From positions 124,001 through 188,000 of the forward strand of contig NZ_JQGC01000017.1 in the NCBI RefSeq assembly GCF_000743575.1: DNA of 64,000 nucleotides. Reading direction: 5' to 3'. The notes below the pieces were generated by a model. It was not told the DNA's origin. It was given only the letters and a program-made list of their open reading frames with translations, and did no database searches. A program made the translations under genes and the position numbers. This DNA comes from Devosia riboflavina (GTDB taxonomy: Bacteria; Pseudomonadota; Alphaproteobacteria; Rhizobiales; Devosiaceae). Positions 45,930 through 55,533 of this stretch are shown piece after piece (the stretch's first letter is position 1; every line of letters begins with the position of its first letter).

Positions 45930-46022
45930 TTGGTTTTCTCCATTCTTGAGGCTTGGATATGGCGGGGGTTGCGCGTATTTTGAATGTGCAAAAATCCCGT
46001 ATTCCTTCGCCTGCGTTCAGAA

Positions 46023-46949
46023 ATGCCTCGTGACCCCCTGTCTCAAACTCTCGAACTGGTCGATGCCCGCACCATCTATGCCGGCGGTTTCATCGGTGGC
46101 GGCAAATGGTCGATCCGTTTCGAGCCGCCCAGGAAGATCAAGTTTTTCGTCATCGGGCGCGGTCGGTGCTACCTGGCCCTGGATGGGACCGAGCCGCCGT
46201 TCCTCCTGGAAGAGGGCGATATTTTCCTGCTCACGCGCAATGCTGGCTTCACGGTTGCAAGCGACCTGTCGATGGCGCCGCGTCCGTCTGCGGACCTGTT
46301 CCGGGGCGCCGGCGCGGCCATCGTCCCTGTCGGGGAAGGCGACGATTTTCTGTTTCTAGGCGGGCATCTCGATACCGACCAGGCCGGCGGACGGCTGATG
46401 GTGGAGAGCCTGCCCGATTTCATTCACCTGACCGCCACCGATAGCGGCGCCGGGCGGCTGGCGGCCCTGATCGGCGAACTTGTCGAGGAAGCGGCGGGCC
46501 GGGCGCCGGGTGCGGAGATGGCCTGTTCCAGCTTGGCGCATCTTTTGCTGATCCAGATATTGCGCCGTCACCTTGCCGCCGGCAACACGGTGGAGGTGGG
46601 CTGGCTGCGCGCCGCCTGCGACCCGCGGCTGGTGCCGGTGCTGGCGCTGATCCATGGCGATCCGTCACGCCATTGGTCGCTGGCCGAGATGGCGCGCGCC
46701 GCAGCGATGTCGCGCACGACCTTTGCCACGCATTTCAAGGCCGTAGCAGGCCTTCCGCCGCTGGCATATCTGACGGAATGGCGGATGCGGCAGGCCGACC
46801 GGGCACTGCGCAGGGAAGGCAGTTCGGTCTCGCGGGTGGCCCATGACGTCGGCTATAGTTCGGAGGCGGCGTTCAGCACCGCCTTCAAGCGCGTCATGGG
46901 CTATTCGCCCCGGCGGCAACGCGATCAGGCTCCGGCTTTCGCCGAATGA
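46023..46949 (+). CDS. AraC-family regulator with cupin_6 N-terminal domain
   Basis: About 308 residues. The N-terminal cupin (IKFFVIGRGRCYLALDG ... LLEEGDIFLLTRNAGF) and C-terminal double HTH (EMARAAAMSRTTFATHFKAVAG and VAHDVGYSSEAAFSTAFKRVMGYSP) fit the AraC regulators that sit next to SDR or NADPH-dependent reductase genes. Two starts are possible (ATG 45984 or ATG 46023), neither with a good ribosome-binding site. I use the second because the family N-terminus begins MPRDPLSQTLEL. Confidence 0.8.
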   Translation: MPRDPLSQTLELVDARTIYAGGFIGGGKWSIRFEPPRKIKFFVIGRGRCYLALDGTEPPFLLEEGDIFLLTRNAGFTVASDLSMAPRPSADLFRGAGAAIVPVGEGDDFLFLGGHLDTDQAGGRLMVESLPDFIHLTATDSGAGRLAALIGELVEEAAGRAPGAEMACSSLAHLLLIQILRRHLAAGNTVEVGWLRAACDPRLVPVLALIHGDPSRHWSLAEMARAAAMSRTTFATHFKAVAGLPPLAYLTEWRMRQADRALRREGSSVSRVAHDVGYSSEAAFSTAFKRVMGYSPRRQRDQAPAFAE

Positions 46950-47097
46950 CAGTAGGCGTCCGGCTCAGGCATATGGGCGCTCAGCGCTTGGTGAATTGTC
47001 CTGCCAGTTCGCCCGTGTGCTTTCCTGGAATTGAGTCATCGCAACCGACCGCGATGAATTGGAAGCCCCAGGCGACGCGGTGCCGGTCGCTGCCAAA

Positions 47098-48693
47098 TCA
47101 GACCTTCGTAGGAACCGGCACGTAGTTGAAATAGGCGAAGTCCGCGGGTGTTGCGGTGCCATTCAGGTCATTGGCAGCCATGCCCACGAATGCTCCCGTA
47201 AAACTGCCGTCGACGCCATAGGCCCCGCCTTCGTCAGATAGCAGCGAAGCGTCGAGAACCGGCCCTACCGGAACCAGCGGACCGTCTGCGCCGACGCCAT
47301 AGAAGAATTGAAGACCGGCTTCGCGGACCGAAAGCGCCAGCCTGATAGCGCCGGCCTGCGGCAAAACTACGGGCGGCGCAGGAAACTGCACATTGCCATC
47401 AGGGAAGCTGCTGGGAGAACTCATGATCAGCAATTCGCGCTGGCCATCGGCACCCGCGGTGATAGCGAGATAGTGGAAATTGTAGCGCTGATAATAGGCG
47501 ACGAGCCCTGCCATGACGCGCTCGTCGGTCGGCGCGACCTCCACCAGAGTTTCGGCGTCGTAATCAAAATGGGTCTGCCGGCGCGCCACCAGCGCCTGCT
47601 CGAACCATGAACCGATGGATTCTCGCCCAAAAAGACGCAGTTTGTCGCCAGTCACCGCAAAGATGCGTTCCGGCTCCGGCGTGCGCAGCCATTGAAAGTC
47701 ACTGTGCAACGCATCTCTAAAACTGTAGTGGCGCGGCGCATCAAGAAGGCCGTTCGAGGTTGCGGGTAAATCGACGGCGACCTCGGGCAGAATACCGCCC
47801 CTTTTGAGCCACAACCAATCGTCCCGCCATTCCACTTCCTGAATAGCCGCCTCCCGCCCCAGCACGCAGCGGCGTTTCTGGGTGATGGGTCGGCCCGCCA
47901 GATGCACGATGAACTGGCGGCCGTCCGGTGTTTCGACCCAGTCACCATGACCCGTCCGCTGCAACGGGTGGAGAGGCGCATCCTTGGCCGTGAAAATGTG
48001 CTTTTGCGGATGGGTTTCGTAGGGGCCATCAATCTGCCGCGAACGCGCCAGGGTCACGGCATGATCATAGCCAGTACCGCCCTCGGCGGTCAGCAGATAG
48101 TACCAGCCTTTGCGCTTGTAGAGATGCGGTCCTTCCGTCAGCCCGAGATCCGTTCCGTGCCAGATGGTCTTGACCTCTCCAGTCAGCCGGCCGAGCCCCG
48201 GATCGAATTCCTGCAGGCGGATACCGGCAAACATATTTGGCCGGGCGCGATGGTCCCAGAGCATATTGACGAGCCACTTGCGCCCGTCGTCATCGTGGAA
48301 AAGGCTGGGGTCGAAACCGGAGGAATTGAGATAGAGCGGATCGGACCAGGGGCCCTTTATGTCCGCGGCGGTGACCACGTAATTATGCGTATCCTTGAAC
48401 GATCCGTCCTTGCGCTTGACGTTCGTATAGACCAGCCAGAATTTTTTCCCGTCATGGGTGAGACACGGCGCCCATACCCCGCAACTATCTGGATTGCCGC
48501 GCATATCGAGCTGGCTCTTGCGGTTGAGCGGTCGCGTGATCAGCGTCCAGTTCGCAAGGTCCGTGCTGTGATGAATCTGCACGCCCGGAAACCATTCGAA
48601 GGTCGAGGTGGCGATATAATAGTCTTCGCCCACCCGCAGGATCGAAGGGTCCGGGTTGAAGCCGGGCAGGATCGGATTGGCGACGAGCGGCAT
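47098..48693 (-). CDS. Glycoside hydrolase family 43 beta-xylosidase/arabinofuranosidase
   Basis: A 531-residue cytoplasmic enzyme (no signal peptide). The five-bladed propeller starts with NPILPGFNPDPSILRVGEDYY (catalytic base Asp). The pKa-modulating Asp is in FDPSLFHDDDG, and the general acid Glu in GLTEGPHLYKRKGWYYLL. Residues about 320-530 are the GH43 C-terminal beta-sandwich domain. This layout is that of XynB-type beta-xylosidases. Last gene of the leftward ugpC-type unit; acts on imported oligosaccharides. Confidence 0.88.
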   Translation of the reverse strand: MPLVANPILPGFNPDPSILRVGEDYYIATSTFEWFPGVQIHHSTDLANWTLITRPLNRKSQLDMRGNPDSCGVWAPCLTHDGKKFWLVYTNVKRKDGSFKDTHNYVVTAADIKGPWSDPLYLNSSGFDPSLFHDDDGRKWLVNMLWDHRARPNMFAGIRLQEFDPGLGRLTGEVKTIWHGTDLGLTEGPHLYKRKGWYYLLTAEGGTGYDHAVTLARSRQIDGPYETHPQKHIFTAKDAPLHPLQRTGHGDWVETPDGRQFIVHLAGRPITQKRRCVLGREAAIQEVEWRDDWLWLKRGGILPEVAVDLPATSNGLLDAPRHYSFRDALHSDFQWLRTPEPERIFAVTGDKLRLFGRESIGSWFEQALVARRQTHFDYDAETLVEVAPTDERVMAGLVAYYQRYNFHYLAITAGADGQRELLIMSSPSSFPDGNVQFPAPPVVLPQAGAIRLALSVREAGLQFFYGVGADGPLVPVGPVLDASLLSDEGGAYGVDGSFTGAFVGMAANDLNGTATPADFAYFNYVPVPTKV

Positions 48694-48743
48694 GGCGATC
48701 CTCGGTCAGTGATGATTTTGGGCAGGCGAGGGGTCGATGCGCA

Positions 48744-49679
48744 TCAATCCCAATCCTTGCCGGCAACCGGCGCGAGGATGGCCTGAACCCCCGCGACCAG
48801 TTCGGAATCTGCCGGCGTGCCCAACCAGGAGAGACAACGTTCGAGCGAGGACCGGCTGGCGGTGCTGAACATGGTGGTGGCAATCTCGGGGTGACCGGTG
48901 GAAAACTGGAAGGCCAATTGACTGATCGAGGTGCCGCTTCTGGTGCAATAGTCCGCGGCCGCTCGGAAAACGGCGCGATCCTCGGGCCCGGCGGCATGCC
49001 AGTCCGCCGGCCCACGCTCCGTAAGTAGGCCGCTGGCAAAGGGCGAGGCATTGATGATGCCGATGCCCTTTTCGTGCGCCTTCGGCAACAGCGAGGTCAA
49101 TCGGGTATCGTTGAGGCAGTAGTGGTTGTGGACAAGGGCCGCATCCACCGGCAACTCGGCAAAAATGCGATGCCAGAGATCCATCGGATAGATGCCGAAA
49201 CTGACCGAACCAATGCGACCCTCGAGCTTGAGAGCAAGCAGCGTCTCAAAACCCTCGGTCAGCGCCTGATCAAGATGGCTTCGGCCCTGATATTCGATGT
49301 CGTGAATATGGACGATGTCGAAATAGTCCGTGCCGAGCCGGGCAGCGCTTTCATCGAGCGAAGCCCTTATACGCGCGGCAGAATAATCGAGCGTATCGTG
49401 TCCATATTGGTCGGGGTCGGTATATTTGCCCACCTTGGTCGAAAGCACATAGCTCGACCGGTCGATACCTTTGAGCGCCTTGCCCAAAACGCTTTCCGAG
49501 CGACCGCCGCCATAGGCGGGAGCAACATCGAAATAAGTGATGCCGGCATCGAGCGCCGCCTGCACCGTGGCGATGGCCTCGGCCTCATCCACGTCGCGAA
49601 AAACACCGCCCAGCGCCGAAGCTCCGAAACTGAGGGCTGAAACCTCGAGCCCCGTGTGACCCAAAGCATTGCGCTTCAT
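48744..49679 (-). CDS. Aldo/keto reductase (L-fucose/D-threo-aldose dehydrogenase-like)
   Basis: A 311-residue TIM-barrel oxidoreductase. The catalytic tetrad is visible: Asp and Tyr in FDVAPAYGGGRSE, Lys in LSTKVGKY, and His in VHIHDIEY. The start of the protein (LGHTGLEVSALSFGASALGG) and length match aldose 1-dehydrogenases of sugar catabolic clusters. The start overlaps the upstream dehydrogenase stop by 4 bp. It would oxidise or reduce the sugar released by the GH43 enzyme. Confidence 0.8.
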   Translation of the reverse strand: MKRNALGHTGLEVSALSFGASALGGVFRDVDEAEAIATVQAALDAGITYFDVAPAYGGGRSESVLGKALKGIDRSSYVLSTKVGKYTDPDQYGHDTLDYSAARIRASLDESAARLGTDYFDIVHIHDIEYQGRSHLDQALTEGFETLLALKLEGRIGSVSFGIYPMDLWHRIFAELPVDAALVHNHYCLNDTRLTSLLPKAHEKGIGIINASPFASGLLTERGPADWHAAGPEDRAVFRAAADYCTRSGTSISQLAFQFSTGHPEIATTMFSTASRSSLERCLSWLGTPADSELVAGVQAILAPVAGKDWD

Positions 49680-50710
49680 GGTTCGACCTGCACCTTGATC
49701 ACCCCATCCTTGCCCACGGCGCGCGCCATGGCAGCGTCCATTTCGGCAAGCGGATAGGTGGCGTTAACGAGCCGGTCCACCGACACACGCCCCGATGACA
49801 GCAGATCGAGGGCAATGCCGAAGGCATTGGCGAAGCGGAAGGAGCCGAGATAACTCAATTCGCGCGCCATGATCGTGTTAAGCGGCGCAGTGACATCGGC
49901 CGGCAGCGTCCCGATCTGCACGATCGTGCCGCCGCGCCGCGCGAGGGCGATGGCAGCGGAAACCGCCGGCGGCGCGCCCGAGGCTTCGAAAACGACATGA
50001 AAGCCTTCTGGGGCGAGCGCTTCGGCCGCACCAACGATATCCGGATCGGCTGCATCTAGCGCTCCATCCGCACCAAGCTCGACCGCCAAGGCGCGCGGAA
50101 ATTCAGCAATGTCGGACAGCACGACACGGCTGGCGCCGAAGGCCCGCGCCACCAATGCCGTCAATTGGCCGATAGCGCCGCCGCCGATCACCAGCACCGA
50201 TTTGCCAGCCAGTGTGCCAACCCGCATGGCGGCGTGCACGCACACCGAAAGCGGCTCGGTCATCGCGGCTGCGGTCCAGTCCAGGCCTTCAGGCAGGACG
50301 TGGCAATTGGCGGCCGGCGCCACCGCATATTCGGCAAATCCGCCATCCACATGCGGGTCGGTACTTGCCGATCCGTAGAACCGCATGTTGATGCAGAGGT
50401 TGTAGCGCCCTTCGCGACAATAGGCGCAATACCCGCAGGGCATGGACGGATCGATCGCCACACGCTTGCCGAGCAGATTCGCGTCACCGCCCGGACCCGC
50501 CGCCACCACTTCGCCCGCGATCTCATGGCCGAGAATGAAAGGCCGCTTGGGGACGAAGCTACCAGCCCTGCCGTGCAGAAAGTAATGCATATCCGAACCG
50601 CAGATGCCGGCGCGTCGAACGCGTACCAGCACCTCCCCCGCCGCCGGCTGCGGGGTCGGAACCGTCTCGGCCCGCAAGTCGCGCTGGCCGTATAGAACAA
50701 TGGCTTTCAT
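49676..50710 (-). CDS. idnD: Zinc alcohol dehydrogenase (L-idonate 5-dehydrogenase-like)
   Basis: A 344-residue MDR-family enzyme. The catalytic zinc site includes Cys in AGICGSDMHYF and HE in LGHEIAGEV. The structural zinc cysteines are in CGYCAYCREGRYNLC, and the Rossmann motif in VLVIGGGAIGQL. CGSDMHYF and INMRFYGSA resemble L-idonate 5-dehydrogenase. The substrate in this cluster may be another polyol or sugar acid. It overlaps the aldo/keto reductase gene by 4 bp. Confidence 0.78.
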   Translation of the reverse strand: MKAIVLYGQRDLRAETVPTPQPAAGEVLVRVRRAGICGSDMHYFLHGRAGSFVPKRPFILGHEIAGEVVAAGPGGDANLLGKRVAIDPSMPCGYCAYCREGRYNLCINMRFYGSASTDPHVDGGFAEYAVAPAANCHVLPEGLDWTAAAMTEPLSVCVHAAMRVGTLAGKSVLVIGGGAIGQLTALVARAFGASRVVLSDIAEFPRALAVELGADGALDAADPDIVGAAEALAPEGFHVVFEASGAPPAVSAAIALARRGGTIVQIGTLPADVTAPLNTIMARELSYLGSFRFANAFGIALDLLSSGRVSVDRLVNATYPLAEMDAAMARAVGKDGVIKVQVEP

Positions 50711-50728
50711 ATCGTGAAGACTCGGGAG

Positions 50729-51796
50729 TTATCGCGGACGCAGCGCCAGACCATCCGCAGCGAAAAGATGCAGCCGGTCCGCCGGCGCGGTCAGCGCCAC
50801 CGCATCGCCGGGTCGCAGACTGCTATTGCCCGGCAGCTTAACGATGACGGGTTCTGGCGTTCCGGCGTCGACGTAGACAATCGCCAGTTCGCCCAGATTC
50901 TCGATCACCGAAGCACGGCCGCGAATAAGCGCGGAACCGCTCGCCAGCGTCAGATCTTCGGGGCGCACCCCCAGAACCGTCCCGGCTTCGACCGGCGCAG
51001 AAAAGGGTAGATCAATGGCATCACCCTCGACAGCCTTGATCCGGCCATCGTCGACCCGAGTGACCGGCAGGAAATTCATGGCGGGAGAGCCGATGAACCC
51101 TGCCACAAAGCGATTGGCCGGGGTGTGATAAAGCTCGAGTGGCGTTCCAACCTGCTCCACGCTGCCTGCCCGCATCACCACGATGCGGTCGGCGAGGGTC
51201 ATAGCCTCGACCTGATCATGGGTAACGTAGATCATGGTCGTATCGGGCATGGACTGCTTGAGGCGGGCAATCTCGATACGTGTCGCTACACGCAACGCGG
51301 CATCGAGATTGGACAGGGGCTCATCGAACAGAAAAACCTTTGGATCGCGCGTAATCGCGCGGCCAATGGCGACGCGCTGGCGCTGGCCACCCGAAAGCTG
51401 CTTGGGCAAACGATCAAGCAGAGGCGTGAGCTGCAGCATCTCGGCCGCCCGGTTCACCCGCTGTTCGATCTCGGCCTTCGGTTCCTTGGCCATGCGCATG
51501 CCGAAGGACATATTGTCCCTGACAGTCATATGCGGATAGAGCGCGTAGGACTGGAACACCATCGCAATGGCGCGGTCTGCGGGTGGCAGGTCATTAACGA
51601 CGCGACCGCCGATGGCAATGCTGCCATCTGTAATGTCTTCGAGCCCCGCGATCATGCGCAGCAAAGTGGATTTGCCGCAGCCCGAAGGGCCCACGAAAAC
51701 CACGAACTCGCCAGCCTCTATGGTAAGGTCGATGCCCTTGAGCACGCTTACGCTGCCATAGGACTTTTTCAGTCCGGAAATCCGCAAATCGGACAT
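50729..51796 (-). CDS. ugpC: Sugar ABC transporter ATP-binding protein (UgpC/MsmK type)
   Basis: A 355-residue ATPase. Walker A GPSGCGKST, signature LSGGQRQRVAIGRAI, Walker B VFLFDEPLSNLD, switch VTHDQ, then a C-terminal MalK-type TOBE domain (about 240-355). The ATG 51796 follows GAGGAAG. It heads the leftward unit ATPase-dehydrogenase-reductase-GH43 and probably energises the permeases at 54700-56421, perhaps also the second system at 59357-61167, which has no ATPase in the window. Confidence 0.88.
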   Translation of the reverse strand: MSDLRISGLKKSYGSVSVLKGIDLTIEAGEFVVFVGPSGCGKSTLLRMIAGLEDITDGSIAIGGRVVNDLPPADRAIAMVFQSYALYPHMTVRDNMSFGMRMAKEPKAEIEQRVNRAAEMLQLTPLLDRLPKQLSGGQRQRVAIGRAITRDPKVFLFDEPLSNLDAALRVATRIEIARLKQSMPDTTMIYVTHDQVEAMTLADRIVVMRAGSVEQVGTPLELYHTPANRFVAGFIGSPAMNFLPVTRVDDGRIKAVEGDAIDLPFSAPVEAGTVLGVRPEDLTLASGSALIRGRASVIENLGELAIVYVDAGTPEPVIVKLPGNSSLRPGDAVALTAPADRLHLFAADGLALRPR

Positions 51797-51814
51797 TGGC
51801 TTCCTCACCTCAAA

Positions 51815-51832
51815 ACTAATATATCGGTATAT
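51815..51832. promoter_or_regulatory. GntR operator candidate upstream of the ATPase gene
   Basis: Contains ATATATCGGTATAT, a near-perfect palindrome, within an 18-bp sequence repeated exactly at 57833-57850. On the minus strand it lies 14 bases after a perfect TTGACA (51847-51852), covering the -10 region, 19 bp before the ATPase start. The divergent gntR gene starts 70 bp away. Confidence 0.72.
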
Positions 51833-51846
51833 TGCTATACTGGTAG

Positions 51847-51852
51847 TGTCAA
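51847..51852 (-). promoter_or_regulatory. -35 element of the ATPase operon
   Basis: Perfect TTGACA on the minus strand, with the operator over the expected -10 region. The same spacing between TTGAC(A/G) and the operator occurs before the binding-protein operon. Confidence 0.55.
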
Positions 51853-51901
51853 CCGCCCTCGAATGTGTCAAGGTCGGAATCCCACTCGTTTAGGAGACAC
51901 G

Positions 51902-52678
51902 ATGCCCCGGCCCAGGCGGATCGAAGCGAAGGACAGCATCGATATCGGTGCGATCTTTTCAGCGAGCGACATCAATCCTGCACTCCCCAAGACTGCCCAG
52001 GTTTATGACCTCGTGCGGGGCGCCATCGTGTCCCTGGAAATGCCACCAGGCGTGGCGATCAACGAAAAAGAAATTTGCGAGCAGTTGCAGGTCTCCCGCA
52101 CACCTCTGCGCGAGGCCATCTTGCAGCTCCATGCCGAGAACCTGGTCGATGTCCGCCCCAATGCGGGCACCTTCGTCGCACCGATCGATCTGCGTTACGT
52201 GCTCGAAGGACAGCTCGTCCGCGACGCTCTCGAGGTAAAGGTCGTGCGGTTTGCAGCGCGGCGGGTTAGCAAGGCTTTCCTTGCCCGGCTCGACCTCAAC
52301 ATGCATCAGCAAAAGCTGATGGCGACCGATAGCGACTACGACCAGTTCTACGAGCAGGATGAGGCGATGCACCAGCTCATCTGCGAACATGGCGGTTCGC
52401 CGCGTATCTGGCGCCTCGTGACCGGCGCCAAGGCCCAGCTCGACCGCGTACGCCGCCTGCAAATGCCTGAGCCCAACCATATGAAAATCGTGCTCGACGA
52501 GCATGAAGCCATCGTTGAAGCCATCCGCGCCGGTGACGAAGACACCGCGGCCAAGGCGATGAAGATCCACCTCGACCGGGTCTTCCTCACCATCCGCCAC
52601 CTGATGACGCAGCGGGCCGAACTGTTCGCGCCCGAAGCCGGACAATTGCTGGAAGAATTCGAACGTTTCTCGCTTTGA
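51902..52678 (+). CDS. GntR-family (FadR/FCD) transcriptional regulator
   Basis: A 258-residue repressor. N-terminal winged HTH (VYDLVRGAIVSLEMPPGVAINEKEICEQLQVSRTPLREAIL) and a C-terminal FCD domain with the metal-ligand histidines (EAMHQLICEH, DEHEAIVEAI, MKIHLDRV). AGGAG precedes the ATG. It is divergent from the ATPase operon and converges on the LamG-type gene. The repeated 18-bp palindrome before both neighbouring operons makes it their likely regulator, with a sugar acid or similar as effector. Confidence 0.88.
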   Translation: MPRPRRIEAKDSIDIGAIFSASDINPALPKTAQVYDLVRGAIVSLEMPPGVAINEKEICEQLQVSRTPLREAILQLHAENLVDVRPNAGTFVAPIDLRYVLEGQLVRDALEVKVVRFAARRVSKAFLARLDLNMHQQKLMATDSDYDQFYEQDEAMHQLICEHGGSPRIWRLVTGAKAQLDRVRRLQMPEPNHMKIVLDEHEAIVEAIRAGDEDTAAKAMKIHLDRVFLTIRHLMTQRAELFAPEAGQLLEEFERFSL

Positions 52679-52721
52679 GAACCGGCGGCGCGACGGGAGG
52701 ATTTGCCGCGCCGCCGGCCTC

Positions 52722-54683
52722 TTACTGCCGGACCTGGAAGGAAAGGTGGACCGGCCGTGTGGCTGAAATTTCGACCCAGATCACCAGATCGCTGCGCTCG
52801 GCGCTGTGTCGCCAACCCAGGCGCAGATGCTTGCCCGGCAAAATCGCCTCGCCGTCGATCTCGACGCTGACTTCACCCGGGCAATCGGTAATGATGAAGG
52901 CGGGGTTGATGATCGGCGTTTGCGCGCTTCCCATGAGGGTAAACCCTCTTCCCGCGCCCGCGGCCAGAACATAGGCCTTTTCTACCGGATCGAACTGCCC
53001 CTTCGCGCCCGAAAGCGGCGCCGGCGAGAGCCAGGCGGCGGCAAGCGGCACCAGATCTTCGACCTTCCGATCGGTCAGCCCATGCAGCATGACGCGCTGG
53101 CGCGAGGTTGGCGTCACCTTGTAGTCAGCCCATTCCGAGCCGGTCAGCACCGAAGAATGCGAAGCCCGGTCGGCCGCCACGGCTCGCCGGCCGTCGGATG
53201 GAATATCGCTCGTCGGCCAATGATTCCACCAGGGGAACGTCTGCCCCTCGCTCAGGGTCTCGTGATAGTAAGGAGGAAAGAGCGGCGCAGGCTGCGGACC
53301 GTCGTCGCGCGTCAGGCAGGGCTCATCCGAAACGATCATATAGGGCCGCTGCGCGGCCTTGGTATTGATCAGCGCGATATTGGCGCGTGGCGGTTCCGGC
53401 AGATGCCGTGGCCGGCCATTTTCCCAGGAATAGGTTTTGGCTTCGCCCGCCATATTGGCCAATGTCACCGGCTCGATCTCCAATACATCCTCCGGTCGCT
53501 GCCCGGGGCCGAGCACCACGATGGACTCCTGAAATTCGTGCGATTCCATCGGCTGGGTAGAATGGAGCGTGATCGAGCGCGTCGCGGTGCCATCGGGATA
53601 GATGGTGTAGACCTCGTCAGAAAAATCCGTCCAGCCGCTCACCGGGTCCTTGCGCGGTCGCACATCGAGCACGTCGACCAGGGCGTAGCGCCAATGCACG
53701 ACGACACGAGCATCATGGCTTTCGATGATGCGCACATGCGAATAGGCACAGTGCTTGTCCGACATCGGCTCGGCACAGCCGGTGGCGCCATTGCCCCAGG
53801 TTTCGTTGAATTCGTTGGTGTACCAGACGCCCTCTCCGCTGACCCAGCAGGGGATGTAATTGGTGCCGCGCCAGAATACGACCCGATAGTCGGCCTCGTC
53901 GAAGCGCACCAGAACGTCAGGATGCTCGCCGACGCGCCAGCGCCGATCCCAGCCATCGTAATATTTGAGATGCTCATATGTCGCCCCGAAGCGCCCCTTA
54001 CCGGCTGGCCCGGCAGGTAGCTTGCGAGGTGCCAGATCGGGCAATTCCGAGGGGCTCCCGACGGACCCAGCAGGAGCCACGCCCGAACCGATTGTGACCG
54101 CTTCGATCAGCCCGTCGAAATAAACGGTAATGGGCAGATGCGCGTAGGGGCGGATCGGTCCAGTGGGAATAATCTCATGGCGCGTGCGGCCAATGAGCGC
54201 CTCGCTCGCCTCCGATGGCCGATAGGTGCCCGAGACGCTACTCCGTCCGACCTCCTGCCCATCGACAAGGATGCGCATGGCAGTGCCGGGCTCGTATTCG
54301 AAGACGACCCGATGCCAACGATAGAGATCAAGCGCCATCTCCCCATTGAGCACATGCAGGCCCGTGCTGGTCACAAGGGTGAAGCGCGGCCGCCCCCTAT
54401 CGTCAATGGCAATGCTGAAGCCGGATTCACCACCGTCCCGCTCGAGCGTCAAAGCATCGAGAAGCGGGCAGACATTCCAGGGATAGGCGGCAAGCGCCAG
54501 ATTGACGGCGATATGGAACGAGCCAGCCAAGCCGGTTGGCGCCGGCCCCGACACATAGCCGGAGAAACCGTCGAAGATCAGGGACCGGTCTGCGTCGAGC
54601 CCCTTAGCCGCGACGAGATAGCCATGGCGCGTATATTCTGTTTGAGCATCGCCAGCGGTCCAGCGATAGGACGAAGCAGACAT
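52722..54683 (-). CDS. LamG-domain protein of unknown activity in a sugar-utilisation operon
   Basis: A 653-residue protein without a signal peptide. Residues about 30-205 form a concanavalin/LamG-like jellyroll (LLDALTLERDGGESGFSIAID; HRVVFEYEPGTAMRILVDGQ). The remaining 420 residues are a distinct region rich in Trp, Tyr and His (FWRGTNYIPCWVSGEG, WYTNEFNETW, EPMSDKHCAYSHVRIIE). I could not place this region in an enzyme family; the clustered aromatic, His and Glu residues look like a carbohydrate-active site. It is co-transcribed after two permeases and a binding protein. Confidence 0.62.
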   Translation of the reverse strand: MSASSYRWTAGDAQTEYTRHGYLVAAKGLDADRSLIFDGFSGYVSGPAPTGLAGSFHIAVNLALAAYPWNVCPLLDALTLERDGGESGFSIAIDDRGRPRFTLVTSTGLHVLNGEMALDLYRWHRVVFEYEPGTAMRILVDGQEVGRSSVSGTYRPSEASEALIGRTRHEIIPTGPIRPYAHLPITVYFDGLIEAVTIGSGVAPAGSVGSPSELPDLAPRKLPAGPAGKGRFGATYEHLKYYDGWDRRWRVGEHPDVLVRFDEADYRVVFWRGTNYIPCWVSGEGVWYTNEFNETWGNGATGCAEPMSDKHCAYSHVRIIESHDARVVVHWRYALVDVLDVRPRKDPVSGWTDFSDEVYTIYPDGTATRSITLHSTQPMESHEFQESIVVLGPGQRPEDVLEIEPVTLANMAGEAKTYSWENGRPRHLPEPPRANIALINTKAAQRPYMIVSDEPCLTRDDGPQPAPLFPPYYHETLSEGQTFPWWNHWPTSDIPSDGRRAVAADRASHSSVLTGSEWADYKVTPTSRQRVMLHGLTDRKVEDLVPLAAAWLSPAPLSGAKGQFDPVEKAYVLAAGAGRGFTLMGSAQTPIINPAFIITDCPGEVSVEIDGEAILPGKHLRLGWRHSAERSDLVIWVEISATRPVHLSFQVRQ

Positions 54684-54699
54684 GGATATTCCTTGAGAA

Positions 54700-55530
54700 T
54701 TATGCCTTGAGCGCGCCTTCGATCAGACCGTTCTGGATCTGGCGGCGGAAGAGCAGGAAGACGATGAGCGGCGGCGCCGTTGCGAGCAGCAGGGCGGCGA
54801 CCTTGAGATTCATGAGAGCGGCATGGCTGCCCTGGAAGGCCATCATCCCGAGCGTGACGGTGCGCAGCGACTGGTCGTTGAGATAGATCAGCGGCCACAT
54901 GAAATCGTTGAAGATCCAGATGAAATAGACGATGCCCACTGTCGCCATGGCCGGCTTGGCCAGCGGCAGCATGATGCGGGTGAAGATGTTCCATTCGGAC
55001 ACCCCTTCCACCCGCGCAGCCTCGGCGAGTTCGCGCGGAATGCCGGCGAAATAGGCCCGGAAGAAGAAGATGGCGAAGGGCACCCAGGCGAAATAGGTGA
55101 GGATCACCGCCCAATAGGTGTTCACCAGGCCCAGCGTCGCCATGATCTTGAAGCTCGGGACCAGGATCACCTGCGGCGGGATCATCATGCCCGCGAGAAA
55201 ATAGAGAAACAGCGCCTCGCGGCCGCGGAACTGGAAATGCGCCAGCGCATAGCCGGCGGCGCTGCAAAAGGCGATGAGGCCGGTAACGGAAAGGGCCGTG
55301 ATGCCCAGCGAGTTGAGATAGAGCCGCGTAAAATTGCCCTGCTGCCAGGCATCGATGAACACCCCAAAATTGGGCGCTGCCGGCAGCGAGAACGGCGACT
55401 GGCTGATTTCCGCGGTGGTCTTGAGCGCCGTGGCGATCATCCACAGGAAGGGCAGCACGATCGAGACGGCAAGAGCCAGTAGCAGAAAGTAGGCAGCGAT
55501 CCGAACGGCGAGTGGAAGCGATTTGAACAT
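54700..55530 (-). CDS. Sugar ABC transporter permease (MalG type)
   Basis: A 276-residue CUT1 permease with six hydrophobic helices and the EAA loop ELAEAARVEGVSEWNIFTRIMLPLAKPA. It lies 3 bp after the MalF-type permease and forms the channel with it. It precedes the LamG-type gene by 16 bp. Confidence 0.9.
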   Translation of the reverse strand: MFKSLPLAVRIAAYFLLLALAVSIVLPFLWMIATALKTTAEISQSPFSLPAAPNFGVFIDAWQQGNFTRLYLNSLGITALSVTGLIAFCSAAGYALAHFQFRGREALFLYFLAGMMIPPQVILVPSFKIMATLGLVNTYWAVILTYFAWVPFAIFFFRAYFAGIPRELAEAARVEGVSEWNIFTRIMLPLAKPAMATVGIVYFIWIFNDFMWPLIYLNDQSLRTVTLGMMAFQGSHAALMNLKVAALLLATAPPLIVFLLFRRQIQNGLIEGALKA

Positions 55531-55533
55531 GGG

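Noticed and set aside
51125-52678. 517-codon open frame containing the GntR regulator
   Set aside because: The part before 51902 is antisense to the ATPase gene and crosses the operator region; the regulator starts at ATG 51902.
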